A stretch of 64,000 nucleotides of DNA from Solimonas fluminis (GCF_002930645.1 NZ_PSNW01000001.1:736600-800599); one strand, 5' to 3'; shown: positions 1 to 11,490, numbered from the stretch's first letter. Program-made: numbers and translations. Notes: a model not told the origin generated them from the sequence alone.

Positions 1-965
<965 letters not shown>

Positions 966-1008
966 CCTTGATCTCCTTGAAGCAGCACTGTCCCCGGCGG
1001 CCGTGGCC

Positions 1009-1533
1009 CTAGCCGAGGTATTTGTTCTTGACCTTCACGTAGTTGTCGGCGGAGTACTTCAGCGAGGCGATCTCCTCCGCGGTGAGTTCGCGGGCCGCCT
1101 GCGCCGGGGCGCCGCGGTACAGCCAGCCGCTCTTCAGCGTCTTGCCCGGCGGCACGGTGCTGCCGGCGGCGATCAGGACATCGTCCTCCACCACCACCTT
1201 GTCCATCACGATCACGCCCATGCCGACCAGGCAGCGGTTGCCGATGCGGCAGGCATGCAGGATCACGCCGTGGCCGATGGTCACGTCGTCGCCGATCTGC
1301 AGGTCGGCGCCGCCGGGCGAATAGGGCCCGTCGTGGGTGACGTGCAGCACGGAGTTGTCCTGCACGTTGCTGCGGGCACCGATGCGGATGCGGTTGACGT
1401 CGCCGCGGATCGACACCAGCGGCCAGACCGAGGCATCGTCACCCAGCACTACGTCGCCGATGACCTGGGCGGAGGGGTCGATGTAGACACGCTCGCCGAC
1501 CTTGGGCCAGAGGCCCTGGAACGGCCGGATCAT
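1009..1533 (-). CDS. Gamma-class carbonic anhydrase family protein (YrdA-like)
   Basis: A 174-residue left-handed beta-helix protein of the gamma-carbonic anhydrase/YrdA family. The hexapeptide-repeat pattern runs through most of the chain (VIGDVVLGDDASVWP, then IGDDVTIGHGVILHACRIG) and supplies conserved His residues (in SVLHVTH, TIGHG and ILHA) that bind zinc at trimer interfaces in the family. Enzyme activity is often undetectable in this subgroup, so the reaction is not certain. The ATG at 1533 overlaps the stop of the upstream esterase gene (ATGA), which shows translational coupling. A longer reading in the same frame has no support. Confidence 0.88.
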   Translation of the reverse strand: MIRPFQGLWPKVGERVYIDPSAQVIGDVVLGDDASVWPLVSIRGDVNRIRIGARSNVQDNSVLHVTHDGPYSPGGADLQIGDDVTIGHGVILHACRIGNRCLVGMGVIVMDKVVVEDDVLIAAGSTVPPGKTLKSGWLYRGAPAQAARELTAEEIASLKYSADNYVKVKNKYLG

Positions 1534-2453
1534 GGCGAGGACAGCGGCACGGACTCGATCTCCAGCGGCACGGCCTGGATGTCGGAAGGCGTCTGCGGGG
1601 AGGGGCGCTGGTAGGTCGCCATGCGCTTGACGAATTCGTCGACGTGGTCGACCACGTCGGTGGAGCCGCGCAGCACCGAGCCGAAAGCACCGATGATGAA
1701 GGTGTGGCTCATCTTGGGATAGATCACCGTCTCCACCGGGCCGCCGGCGTTGGCGACGGCCTTGGCCAGGCTGCGGGTGTTGTCCGGCCAGACGATCTCG
1801 TCGTTCTCGCCGTGCAGCAGCAGCAAGGGCGGATTGAGTCCGTCGGCGAAGAAGACCGGCTGCGACTGCTCGAAGCGCTCCGGCGGGCCGAAGATGTCGC
1901 GCAGCACCGGGTCGGTGATCGGCAGGAAGTTGTAGGGTCCGGCCAGGCCGATCATGCCGCGCAGCCAGCCGCGCGAGCCCCCGACCTTCTTCAGGTAGGA
2001 CTCGTTGAGCGCCAGCATCGCGGCGATATGCGCGCCCGAGGAGTGTCCCATCACGAACAGCTGGTCCGGGTTGCCGCCATAGGCCGCGGCATTGCTGCGG
2101 GCCCACTTCACCGCCTGCGCACCGTCCTCGACGAAGGACGGGAAGCGGACCTGCGGATACTTCCGGTAGTTGGGGACCACGGCAACGATGCCGCGCGAGG
2201 CCAGGGCCTGGCCGACGAAGCGGTACTCCTGCTTGTCGCCCTCGCTCCAGCGGCCGCCATAGAAGAACACCACCACCGGGGCGTTGCGCGCGCCCTCCGG
2301 CGTGTACACGTCCAGTGTCTGGCCGGTCGCCGGGTCATACGGCAGGTTCATGGCCTGGTTGTAGCCGGAGGAGGGCGTGAAGGCATTGAGGACGCCGGGG
2401 CCGGTGCAGCCGGCCAGCAGCGCGAGGGAGAGCAGGACGATCAGCTTGCGCAC
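1530..2453 (-). CDS. Alpha/beta-hydrolase lipoprotein (esterase of the BD-FAE/kynurenine-formamidase-like type)
   Basis: A 307-residue predicted lipoprotein: a short signal sequence ends in the lipobox LLAGC, with the lipidated Cys at residue 16. The mature part is an alpha/beta hydrolase with an oxyanion-hole motif FFYGGRW (in place of the classical HGG), nucleophile elbow GHSSG, acid in GENDEIVWPDN and histidine in KMSHTF. It should hydrolyse an ester or amide at the membrane surface; the substrate is unknown. It is the first gene of a three-gene minus-strand unit and is divergent from lemA, with about 138 bp between them for both promoters. Confidence 0.82.
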   Translation of the reverse strand: MRKLIVLLSLALLAGCTGPGVLNAFTPSSGYNQAMNLPYDPATGQTLDVYTPEGARNAPVVVFFYGGRWSEGDKQEYRFVGQALASRGIVAVVPNYRKYPQVRFPSFVEDGAQAVKWARSNAAAYGGNPDQLFVMGHSSGAHIAAMLALNESYLKKVGGSRGWLRGMIGLAGPYNFLPITDPVLRDIFGPPERFEQSQPVFFADGLNPPLLLLHGENDEIVWPDNTRSLAKAVANAGGPVETVIYPKMSHTFIIGAFGSVLRGSTDVVDHVDEFVKRMATYQRPSPQTPSDIQAVPLEIESVPLSSP

Positions 2454-2591
2454 GGAAAAACCTTCTCGTTGGCGGGTTTGGGCTGAAAACGAAGGGCGAC
2501 ATGGTAGCGTGCCCGGGCATTTTCACGCATCCTTTAGGCCACATAGGGACCCCGCAGGCAGGGGCCCGGTTCCAAAGGGGGCGGACGAATC

Positions 2592-3164
2592 ATGATCAGC
2601 AGCTTCATCTGGCTGGCGGTCGCGGCGGCGGTACTGCTGTACGGCATCGTGATCTACAACGGCCTGGTCAGCCTGAAGCATGGCGTGACCAAGGCCTGGA
2701 GCAACATCGACGTGCTGCTCAAGCAGCGCCACGACGAACTCCCCAAGCTGGTCGAGACCTGCAAGCAATACATGCAGTTCGAGCGCGACACCCTGGAAAA
2801 GGTCATGAAGGCCCGCTCCGGCGCCCAGACCGCGCGCGAGGCCGGCGATGTCAAGGGCGTGGGCGCGGCAGAGGGCCTGATGCGCGCCGGGCTGGGCGGT
2901 ATCGTCGCCACCGTGGAGGCCTACCCGGAACTGAAGGCCAACCAGTCGATCCAGCAGCTGCTGGGCCGCATCACCGGCCTGGAAAACGCCATCTCCGACC
3001 GCCGCGAGTTCTACAACGAGACGGTCAACGTCAACAACGTACGCATCGAGCAGTTCCCGGACGTCATCGTCGCCCGCCTGCTCGGCTTCAAGTCCGCCGT
3101 GCTGCTGGAGTTCTCCGAAGAGGAGAAGCGCGATGTCGACATGAAGGCCCTGTTCAACTCCTGA
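2592..3164 (+). CDS. lemA: LemA family membrane protein
   Basis: A 190-residue protein with an N-terminal membrane helix (residues 3-22) followed by a long coiled alpha-helical domain, the usual LemA layout. Diagnostic segments are WSNIDVLLKQRHDELPKLV, the central ENAISDRREFYNETVNVNN and the PDVIVARLLGFK region. The family's molecular function is unsettled; it is widespread and often sits next to membrane proteases or TPM/GIDE proteins. Here it is followed by two GIDE-domain proteins, a recurring partnership. The three probably form one transcription unit, although a hairpin repeat separates lemA from the next gene. Confidence 0.92.
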   Translation: MISSFIWLAVAAAVLLYGIVIYNGLVSLKHGVTKAWSNIDVLLKQRHDELPKLVETCKQYMQFERDTLEKVMKARSGAQTAREAGDVKGVGAAEGLMRAGLGGIVATVEAYPELKANQSIQQLLGRITGLENAISDRREFYNETVNVNNVRIEQFPDVIVARLLGFKSAVLLEFSEEEKRDVDMKALFNS

Positions 3165-3250
3165 CCCCGCCGGCAGGCCCCGCACCGGGGATTTCCTGTG
3201 GTCAATGCCTTCCCGCAACCCCTCTCCCCGCCGACTGCTCCGCAGCCGGT

Positions 3251-3280
3251 CCTCCCCTCTCCCACAAGGGGAGAGGGGAG
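3251..3280. repeat. Short hairpin repeat (CCCTCTCC/GGAGAGGG type)
   Basis: An inverted repeat with arms CCCCTCTCCC and GGGGAGAGGG sits in the 144-bp gap between lemA and the next gene. Related hairpins occur near 11600 and 39016, which makes a dispersed intergenic palindrome more likely than a gene-specific terminator; no T-run follows on the + strand. Confidence 0.55.
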
Positions 3281-3308
3281 CTAGCGTCGCCACGCGACCG
3301 GCATCTTC

Positions 3309-4316
3309 GTGCGCGCCCTGAACTCCATCGGCCTCGGCCTGCTGTTCTGGGCCGCGCTCGGCCTGTTCTGCAGCTACCAGGCCGTGGAACTCTACTTCCA
3401 GCAGCGCGAGGACTCGCGCCGCATGCAGCAGGAAATCCTGGCGGACCATGCCAGCTACAGTGCCCTGCTGATCGAACAGGGCTTCGAGCCGCCGCCCGCT
3501 CCGCATCTGGAACCCTGGGCGGAGCGCATCGACAGCTGGGCGGCGCAGCTGCCCATCCCGCAACTGCTGGTCTGGCTGGCCTGCACCGTGCCGCCGGCCG
3601 TCCTGGCGCTGTGGCGCATGCTGCTGGCCCTGCGCACCGCGCGCCAGATCGAGGACCTGCCCACCTCGCGCCTGCGCGGCGCCGCCCAGGGCTACGTCGA
3701 GCTGCACGGCCGCGCCGCCGCGCTGCCGCAGGAAAAGGACCTGCGGGCGCCGCTGTCCGGGGAGGGCTGCGTCTGGTGGGCCTGCCAGGTGTTCCGCGAG
3801 CAGGGCATCGGCGACAAGAAGCAGTGGCGCATGACCCGCGACGAGCAGAGCGCCGAACCCTTCCTGGTGGATGACGGCAGCGGGCTGGCGCTGGTGCTGC
3901 CCCAGGGCGCGGACGCCGCCTCGGTGCGCTGGCGCTCCTGGCAGCCCGACAGCTCCACCCGCCATGTCGAGGGCACCATCAAGGCCGGCGACGATCTCTA
4001 CCTGCTGGGCGACCTGCGCACCTTCCGGGCCCCGTGGACCCGGGTTCCTGACCGCGCCGCAGCCTGGCTGCCGCAGGTGGAGCGCATGGCGGCGCAGCGC
4101 TTCCCCGAGGGCGGCAGCGAGCCGGGTGCCAACACCCTGTCGCGGCCGGCCGACGGCCGGCGCTTCATCCTGGCCACCCAGCCCCAGGCCAGCCTGATCC
4201 GCGGCGAACGCTGGGCCGCCGCCATCTGCCTGCTGCTGTTCCTGGTACTGGCACCGCTGGCCCTGGCCGCGCTGGCCGGCGCCTGGGGCCATGTCGAATA
4301 CTTCTACCTCTCATGA
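3309..4316 (+). CDS. GIDE-domain (MUL1-like) membrane protein
   Basis: A 335-residue integral membrane protein with predicted helices near residues 8-28, 80-104 and 305-328. The part between the second and third helix matches the GIDE fold known from mitochondrial MUL1/MAPL and from LemA-associated bacterial proteins: RLRGAAQGYVELHGRAA, then APLSGEGCVWWACQV. Bacterial members lack the RING domain, so ubiquitin-ligase annotations should not be taken literally. The start is GTG at 3309; no strong ribosome site is visible, but it is the only start that keeps the first membrane helix. The stop overlaps the next start (ATGA). The role is probably in the envelope, with LemA. Confidence 0.75.
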   Translation: MRALNSIGLGLLFWAALGLFCSYQAVELYFQQREDSRRMQQEILADHASYSALLIEQGFEPPPAPHLEPWAERIDSWAAQLPIPQLLVWLACTVPPAVLALWRMLLALRTARQIEDLPTSRLRGAAQGYVELHGRAAALPQEKDLRAPLSGEGCVWWACQVFREQGIGDKKQWRMTRDEQSAEPFLVDDGSGLALVLPQGADAASVRWRSWQPDSSTRHVEGTIKAGDDLYLLGDLRTFRAPWTRVPDRAAAWLPQVERMAAQRFPEGGSEPGANTLSRPADGRRFILATQPQASLIRGERWAAAICLLLFLVLAPLALAALAGAWGHVEYFYLS

Positions 4317-5260
4317 ATGCCTTCCTGCAGCAGATCGCCGGCGACCTCCGCCAGGCCGATGCCGGCCAGTTCTGGTTCTGGACCCTGTTCGCCGCCGCCG
4401 GCGCGCTGGTCCTGTTCGGGCTGGCCTTCCGCTACCTGCGCCAGTCGCGCCTGATCCAGGACACGCCGGTGTCGCGCATCCGCTCGGCGGCGCAGGGCTA
4501 TGTGCGGCTGCAGGGCCATGCCCGGCTGCTGCCGGGCCCTGAAATCCATTCGCCGCTGAGCGGCTCGCGCTGCTGCTGGTGGTGGTACCGCATCGAGCGG
4601 CAGGAAACCACCTACCGCAACGGCAAGCGCAGCACCGAGTGGGTCACGGTGGAGGCGGAGACCAGCGGCGAGTTGTTCCAGCTCAGCGACGAGACCGGCG
4701 ACTGCATCGTGGACCCGGCGGGCGCCACCGTGTACCCGAGCCTGGAACGGCAATGGCGAGGCCGCACGCAGCGCCCCGAGGGGCCCCCGTTGGGCAGGCG
4801 CTGGTTCGGCGGCGGCGACTACCGCTACAGCGAAAAGCTTCTGCAGTTCGGCGACTACCTGCTGGCGCTGGGGCAGTTCCGCTCGCAAAGCCACGCGCCG
4901 CAGTTCGACGAGGCCGCCGAGCTGCGCGAGCTGCTGGCCGAGTGGAAGCGCGACCGGGACGCCCTGCTGGGCCGCTTCGACGCCGACCGCAACGGCGAGA
5001 TCGACGCGCAGGAATGGGAGGCCGTGCGCCGCGCCGCGCTGGAAGCGGTGCGCGCACGCCAGCTGGAGCAGTCGCTGGACCCCGACATCCACGTGCTGGA
5101 CCGCAGCCGCGACGGCCGCCCCTTCCTGCTGTCCACGCTCAGCGCCGAGCAGTTGCTGCGGCGCCAGCGCTGGTGGACATTTTTTAGCCTCCTGGGCTTC
5201 CTGTCCCTGGGCTGCGCCGCCGTCTTCGCCCTGCAGGCCCGCGGCGTGGGGGGCGGCTGA
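4313..5260 (+). CDS. GIDE-domain membrane protein with an EF-hand calcium loop
   Basis: A 315-residue paralogue of the preceding gene. It has a first membrane helix at about residues 19-41, a GIDE-like region (RIRSAAQGYVRLQGHA, then HSPLSGSRCCWWWY) and a C-terminal membrane helix at about 288-310. The soluble segment before the last helix contains DADRNGEIDAQE at residues 223-234, a textbook 12-residue EF-hand loop with D1, D3, N5, G6, I8, D9 and E12 all present, followed by a helix. This suggests Ca2+ binding, which the upstream paralogue lacks. It is translationally coupled to that paralogue. Calcium regulation is inference. Confidence 0.75.
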   Translation: MNAFLQQIAGDLRQADAGQFWFWTLFAAAGALVLFGLAFRYLRQSRLIQDTPVSRIRSAAQGYVRLQGHARLLPGPEIHSPLSGSRCCWWWYRIERQETTYRNGKRSTEWVTVEAETSGELFQLSDETGDCIVDPAGATVYPSLERQWRGRTQRPEGPPLGRRWFGGGDYRYSEKLLQFGDYLLALGQFRSQSHAPQFDEAAELRELLAEWKRDRDALLGRFDADRNGEIDAQEWEAVRRAALEAVRARQLEQSLDPDIHVLDRSRDGRPFLLSTLSAEQLLRRQRWWTFFSLLGFLSLGCAAVFALQARGVGGG

Positions 5261-5272
5261 CACTGTGATTAA

Positions 5273-5338
5273 TTGAATGCAATAATTTTTATTGTATATA
5301 TATAATAACGATGAGCGCCGATACGGCCGTATCGGCGC
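5273..5338 (+). promoter_or_regulatory. AT-rich tract with TATAAT and a perfect 24-bp palindrome upstream of prlC
   Basis: In a GC-rich genome, 5265-5310 is almost entirely A/T and contains TATAAT at 5301-5306, but no good -35 element lies 16-18 bp upstream. Nine bases further on, 5315-5338 is a perfect palindrome with half GCGCCGATACGG. It lies where transcription would start, so it could be an operator or a hairpin at the 5' end of the prlC message. There is no following T-run, so it is not a standard terminator for the GIDE operon. Confidence 0.45.
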
Positions 5339-5460
5339 CCCGCTAAATTCCCCCCCGAAACAATCCTCTGCGGAAATGGCCGCGGTGGCGCCTCGTGCCC
5401 GGGGTTGAAGGGGGAGACAATAGCGCCCAAGTAGAAGCTCCCCCTGTACCAATCAGAACC

Positions 5461-7512
5461 ATGACCAACCCCCTGCTTGCCGCCGCGGGCCTGACGCCCC
5501 TCCCCGTCTTCGACCAGATCCTGCCGGCCCATGCCGAGCCGGCGATCGATGCCGTGCTGGCGCAGAACCGCGAAGAGCTGCAGGCATTGCTCGCCCAGAA
5601 CCGGCAGCCGAGCTGGGACAGCCTGATCGAGCCGCTGGAAGAGATGGGAGACCGCGTGCACCGCGCCTGGGGCCCGGTATCGCACCTGTTCAGCGTCACC
5701 AGTACCGCCGAGTGGCGCGCGGCCTTCAATGCCTGCCTGCCCAAGGTCACCGAGTACGGCATCGAGCTGTCGCAGTCCGAGCCGATGTACCGCGCCTACC
5801 AGGCGCTGGCCGACAGCGCCGAGTTCAAGACCTACGGCTTTGCCCGCCGCAAGGTGGTCAACGACGCGCTGCGCGACTTCAAGCTGTCCGGCATCGCCCT
5901 GCCGCCGGAGCAGAAGGCCCGCTACAAGGACGTCAGCCTGCGCCTGTCGGAGCTGCAGACCAAGTTCGAAGAAAACCTGATGGACGCGATCCAGGCCTGG
6001 AGCAAGCAGGTCACGGACGCCTCCCTGCTGGACGGCATGACCGAGGCGGCGAAGCAGTCCGCCGCCGCCAAGGCGCAGGCCAAGGGCCTGGAGGGCTGGC
6101 TGCTGACGCTGGACTTCCCCAGCTACGATGCCGTCATCACCTATGCCCGCAACCGCGAGCTGCGCCGCGAGCTGTACGAGGCCTACGCCACGCGTGCCTC
6201 CAACCAGGGCCCCCTGGCCGGCCAGTTCGACAACAGCGAGCTGATGGAAGAAATCCTCAGGCTGCGCCACGAGCAGGCCCAGTTGCTGGGCTACCGCAAC
6301 TTCGCCGAGGTGTCGGTGGCCACCAAGATGGCCGAGTCGCCGGACGAGGTCGAACGCTTCCTGCTCGACCTGGCGCAGCGCGCCCGGCCGCGCGCCCAGC
6401 GCGAGCTGGACGAGCTCAAGGCCTTTGCCAGGCAGCTCGACGGCCTGGCCGATTTCCAGCCCTGGGACTCGTCGTACTACGCCGAGAAGCTCAAGGAGCA
6501 GAAGCTGGGCCTGTCGGAAGAGGAGCTGCGCCCCTACTTCCCGCTGCCCGGCGTCGTGCAGGGCATGTTCGACCTGGTGGAGCGCATCTACGGCATCCGC
6601 GTGGAGCCGGCCGCCGGCGTGCCGGTCTGGCATGCCGACGTGACCACCTACGCGCTGAAGAACGCCGAAGGCCGCCAGTTCGGCATGTTCTACCTGGATC
6701 CCTACGCCCGCCCGGAAAAGCGCAGCGGCGCCTGGATGGACGAGTGCGTCAACCGCCGCCGCACCGCCTCGGGCCTGCAGCAGCCGGTGGCCTACCTGGT
6801 CTGCAACTTCACGCCGCCGCTGGCCGGCCAGCCGGCGCTGCTGACCCACGACGAGGCGCTGACGCTGTTCCATGAATTCGGCCACGGCCTGCACCATCTG
6901 CTGACGCAGGTCGACGAGGCCTCGGTGGCCGGCATCCACGGCGTGGCCTGGGATGCGGTGGAACTGCCCAGCCAGTTCATGGAGAACTGGTGCTACGACC
7001 CGGCCACGCTGCGCGGCTTCGCGCGGCACTGGCAGACCGGCGAGCCGATGCCGGAGGAGATGATCGCCAAGCTGCGCGGCAGCCGCTCCTTCCTCACCGG
7101 CCTGGCCAACGTCCGCCAACTGGAATTCTCGCTGTTCGACCTGCGCCTGCACCGCGACTACGACCCGGCGCAGGGCGGCCGCGTGCTGGCGACGCTGGAT
7201 GCGGTGCGCGACATCGTCTCGGTCATGCGCCCGCCGTCCTTCAACCGCATGCCCTGGAGCTTCAGCCACATCTTCGCCGGCGGCTATGCCGCGGGCTACT
7301 ACAGCTACAAGTGGGCCGAGGTGCTGTCGGCCGACGCCTTCGCCGCCTTCGAGGAGTCGAACTTCGCGCCCGAGACCGGGCACAAGTTCCGCGACACGAT
7401 CCTGGCGCAGGGCGGCTCCAAGGAAGCGATGGAACTGTTCGTGGAGTTCCGCGGCCGCAAGCCGAGCATCGAGCCGCTGCTGCGGCACACGGGGCTGCTG
7501 GAAGCGGCTTGA
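5461..7512 (+). CDS. prlC: Oligopeptidase A (M3 family zinc metallopeptidase)
   Basis: A cytoplasmic zinc endopeptidase of 683 residues that degrades short peptides, including cleaved signal peptides. The zinc site HEFGH is at residues 471-475 and the third ligand lies in WDAVELPSQFMENW (Glu near 501). The length and the flanking DPYARPEKRSGAW motif are normal for bacterial M3A peptidases. The ATG at 5461 gives the conserved start MTNPLL; an in-frame upstream ATG would add an unconserved, poorly structured extension. A strong terminator follows. Confidence 0.95.
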   Translation: MTNPLLAAAGLTPLPVFDQILPAHAEPAIDAVLAQNREELQALLAQNRQPSWDSLIEPLEEMGDRVHRAWGPVSHLFSVTSTAEWRAAFNACLPKVTEYGIELSQSEPMYRAYQALADSAEFKTYGFARRKVVNDALRDFKLSGIALPPEQKARYKDVSLRLSELQTKFEENLMDAIQAWSKQVTDASLLDGMTEAAKQSAAAKAQAKGLEGWLLTLDFPSYDAVITYARNRELRRELYEAYATRASNQGPLAGQFDNSELMEEILRLRHEQAQLLGYRNFAEVSVATKMAESPDEVERFLLDLAQRARPRAQRELDELKAFARQLDGLADFQPWDSSYYAEKLKEQKLGLSEEELRPYFPLPGVVQGMFDLVERIYGIRVEPAAGVPVWHADVTTYALKNAEGRQFGMFYLDPYARPEKRSGAWMDECVNRRRTASGLQQPVAYLVCNFTPPLAGQPALLTHDEALTLFHEFGHGLHHLLTQVDEASVAGIHGVAWDAVELPSQFMENWCYDPATLRGFARHWQTGEPMPEEMIAKLRGSRSFLTGLANVRQLEFSLFDLRLHRDYDPAQGGRVLATLDAVRDIVSVMRPPSFNRMPWSFSHIFAGGYAAGYYSYKWAEVLSADAFAAFEESNFAPETGHKFRDTILAQGGSKEAMELFVEFRGRKPSIEPLLRHTGLLEAA

Positions 7513-7573
7513 GTCAACGCGGTAACCGCCCGCCCCTCCGGGAGCCGGGCGGCAAGGGTTCGCAGTGGGCTAG

Positions 7574-7634
7574 CCCCCTCTGCCGCAACAAGGGATTTCC
7601 TCCGATCCCGCGGCAGAGGGGGTTTTGCTCTTTT
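7574..7634 (+). terminator. Rho-independent terminator after prlC
   Basis: A perfect 13-bp stem (7574-7586 with 7610-7622, arms CCCCCTCTGCCGC and complement) with a 23-nt loop is followed by TTTTGCTCTTTT. This separates prlC from xthA. Confidence 0.88.
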
Positions 7635-7671
7635 GGGTAGACTTCGCGCTCCGCCTTCCGCCGCCGAACCC

Positions 7672-8439
7672 ATGAAGATCGCCTCCTGGAACGTCAACAG
7701 CCTGCGCGTCCGCCTGCCTCATCTGCTGGACTGGCTCAAAGCCGCCGAACCCGATGTGGTCGGCATCCAGGAAACCAAGTGCGTGGACGAGCAGTTCCCC
7801 TTCGCGGAACTGGAAGCGGCCGGCTACTTCGCCGCCCACAACGGCCAGAAGACCTACAACGGCGTGGCCCTGCTGGCGCGCCAGCCGCTGACCGAGGTCT
7901 GCCGCGACATGGAATGCTTCGCCGACGAGCAGCGCCGCGTCATCGCCGCCACGGTCGGCGGGGTCCGGGTGGTCAATGTCTACGTGGTCAACGGCCAGGC
8001 CGTGGGCAGCGAGAAGTACGACTACAAGCTGCGCTGGCTCGCCGGCCTGCGCCAGTACCTGGGAGAAGAACTCCAGAAATATCCGAAGCTTGCCGTGACC
8101 GGCGACTACAACATCGCCCCCGCCCCGGAGGACACCCACGACCCGGCGGTCTGGGAGGGCGGGATCCTCTGCTCGGAGCCCGAGCGCGCCGCCTTCCGCG
8201 CCCTGCTGGACCTGGGCCTGAAGGACAGCTTCCGCCTGTTCGAGCAGCCCGCGGCCAGCTTCACCTGGTGGGATTACCGGCAGGCCGCCTTCCGCCGCAA
8301 CATGGGCCTGCGCATCGACCATATCCTGGCCTCGGACGCCCTGGCGGCAGCCTGCACGGGAGTCCGGGTACACCTCGAACCCCGCCGCCTGGAACGCCCG
8401 TCGGACCACGCTCCGGTCGTGTCGGAATTCACAGTCTGA
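7672..8439 (+). CDS. xthA: Exodeoxyribonuclease III (AP endonuclease)
   Basis: A DNA repair nuclease of 255 residues with 3'-5' exonuclease and class II AP endonuclease activity. Catalytic motifs of the family are present: N7 in SWNVNS, metal-binding E34 in IQETK, GDYN near residue 143, and the C-terminal SDHAP. The start MKIASWNVNS is the canonical N-terminus. Its stop codon lies next to the CRP-site promoter of the following gene, so the two are probably transcribed separately. Confidence 0.95.
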   Translation: MKIASWNVNSLRVRLPHLLDWLKAAEPDVVGIQETKCVDEQFPFAELEAAGYFAAHNGQKTYNGVALLARQPLTEVCRDMECFADEQRRVIAATVGGVRVVNVYVVNGQAVGSEKYDYKLRWLAGLRQYLGEELQKYPKLAVTGDYNIAPAPEDTHDPAVWEGGILCSEPERAAFRALLDLGLKDSFRLFEQPAASFTWWDYRQAAFRRNMGLRIDHILASDALAAACTGVRVHLEPRRLERPSDHAPVVSEFTV

Positions 8440-8440
8440 A

Positions 8441-8485
8441 TGTGAGCCCGGTCACATTTGCAGGGGCCGGGGACAGGGCTATTAT
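8441..8485 (+). promoter_or_regulatory. Consensus CRP site and -10 box (class II promoter layout) for the HD-domain gene
   Basis: TGTGAGCCCGGTCACA at 8441-8456 has both consensus half-sites (TGTGA, N6, TCACA), extended by AA before and TT after. A good -10 box, TATTAT, lies at 8480-8485, which predicts a start near 8490 and puts the CRP site centre (8448.5) at about -41.5, the spacing of class II CRP-activated promoters. No -35 box is evident, as expected for activator dependence. The CRP encoded at 28050-28679 keeps the recognition-helix residues R-E-x3-R. Confidence 0.8.
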
Positions 8486-8521
8486 GGGGCCATGAAACCC
8501 CTGAATAGGGGGGAGGAGTTC

Positions 8522-9544
8522 ATGAGCCTTTTGCGGAAGAGGCGCAACCACTACGACGTCACCGACACCGTCCGGATTTCGCATCCGGACGAGGTGAAGG
8601 ATGCCGTCTGCGGCATCGTGGGCTCGCTCTATCCCGGCATGGACCTGAAGCCCCTGCACCGTGCCTTCGAGGTCTTCACCCGGCTCTATGCCGGCACCCT
8701 GCCCGGCTACCTGGGCTGCGATACCTGGTACCACGACGCCCAGCACAGCCTGGACTGCGCCCTGGCCATGGCCCGCCTGCTGGACGGACATGAGCGCAGC
8801 GTGCCGGCGGCACAGCGGCTGGGCGAGCGGCGCACGCAGCTCGGCATCCTGATCGCGCTGTTCCACGACGCCGGCTACATCCGCCGCAGCAGCGACTCCG
8901 CCTGGAACGGCGCCGAGTTCACGCTCAACCACGTGCATCGCAGCGGCGAATTCCTGTCCGACTTCCTGCCGACGGTGGGCTTCGCCGATGCGGTGGAGCT
9001 GACGCGCCAGGTGGTGCATTTCACCGGCTACGAGATCGCGCTGGACAAGATCCGCGTGCGCCATCCGAAGGACCGCATGCTCGGCTTCATGCTCGGCACC
9101 GCCGACATCATCGCGCAGACCTCGGACCGCTGTTACCTGGAGAAGTGCAAGACCTACCTGTTCCGCGAGTTCGTCATCTGCGGCATGGCCGGCGCCGGCA
9201 TCCCGGGGGGGCCCAAGGTCATGTACCCGCAGGTGGAAGACCTGCTGCGCAACACGCCGGACTTCAACAAGAAGCTCTGGGAGGAACGCCTCGATGGCTA
9301 CTTCCAGGGCGCGTACCGCTACATGGACCACCACTTCGGCGGCCACAATCCCTATGTCGAGCAGATCGAGGCGCACCTGCGCCTGATCCGGCGGCTGGGC
9401 AAGACCGGCCGCTTCGACCGGCTGGCACGCAGGCCCCAGGCCATCGCCGCCCAGGAACTGCGCGAGATCGCCGGGCTCAACCCGCCCCCGGCCGGCTCCT
9501 CCTCCTCGAAGAAGCCGCGCGGCGAGATGCGCCGGGCGGCCTGA
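8522..9544 (+). CDS. HD-domain protein resembling cyclic-nucleotide phosphodiesterases
   Basis: A 340-residue soluble protein with a metal-binding HD-type core: TWYHDAQHSLDC (about residues 75-86), LIALFHDAGYIRR (about 113-125), and further His in TLNHVHRSGEF and QVVHFTGYE. The YH-N/D-xxH-S/A-xD pattern with a downstream HDxG/H recalls class I 3',5'-cyclic nucleotide phosphodiesterases, though overall identity cannot be judged here. ATG at 8522 is preferred over 8492 because GGGAGGAG lies just before it and the predicted transcription start is near 8490. The CRP site upstream would fit a feedback role in cAMP turnover; this is inference. The tail is Ser/Lys/Arg-rich. Confidence 0.65.
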   Translation: MSLLRKRRNHYDVTDTVRISHPDEVKDAVCGIVGSLYPGMDLKPLHRAFEVFTRLYAGTLPGYLGCDTWYHDAQHSLDCALAMARLLDGHERSVPAAQRLGERRTQLGILIALFHDAGYIRRSSDSAWNGAEFTLNHVHRSGEFLSDFLPTVGFADAVELTRQVVHFTGYEIALDKIRVRHPKDRMLGFMLGTADIIAQTSDRCYLEKCKTYLFREFVICGMAGAGIPGGPKVMYPQVEDLLRNTPDFNKKLWEERLDGYFQGAYRYMDHHFGGHNPYVEQIEAHLRLIRRLGKTGRFDRLARRPQAIAAQELREIAGLNPPPAGSSSSKKPRGEMRRAA

Positions 9545-9556
9545 GGCCGCCCCTCC

Positions 9557-11490
<1,934 letters not shown>

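Noticed and set aside
3309-5260. E3 ubiquitin ligase annotation for the GIDE proteins
   Set aside because: The GIDE fold is shared with MUL1, but no RING or other ubiquitin-ligase domain is present and the host is a bacterium without ubiquitin genes in view.
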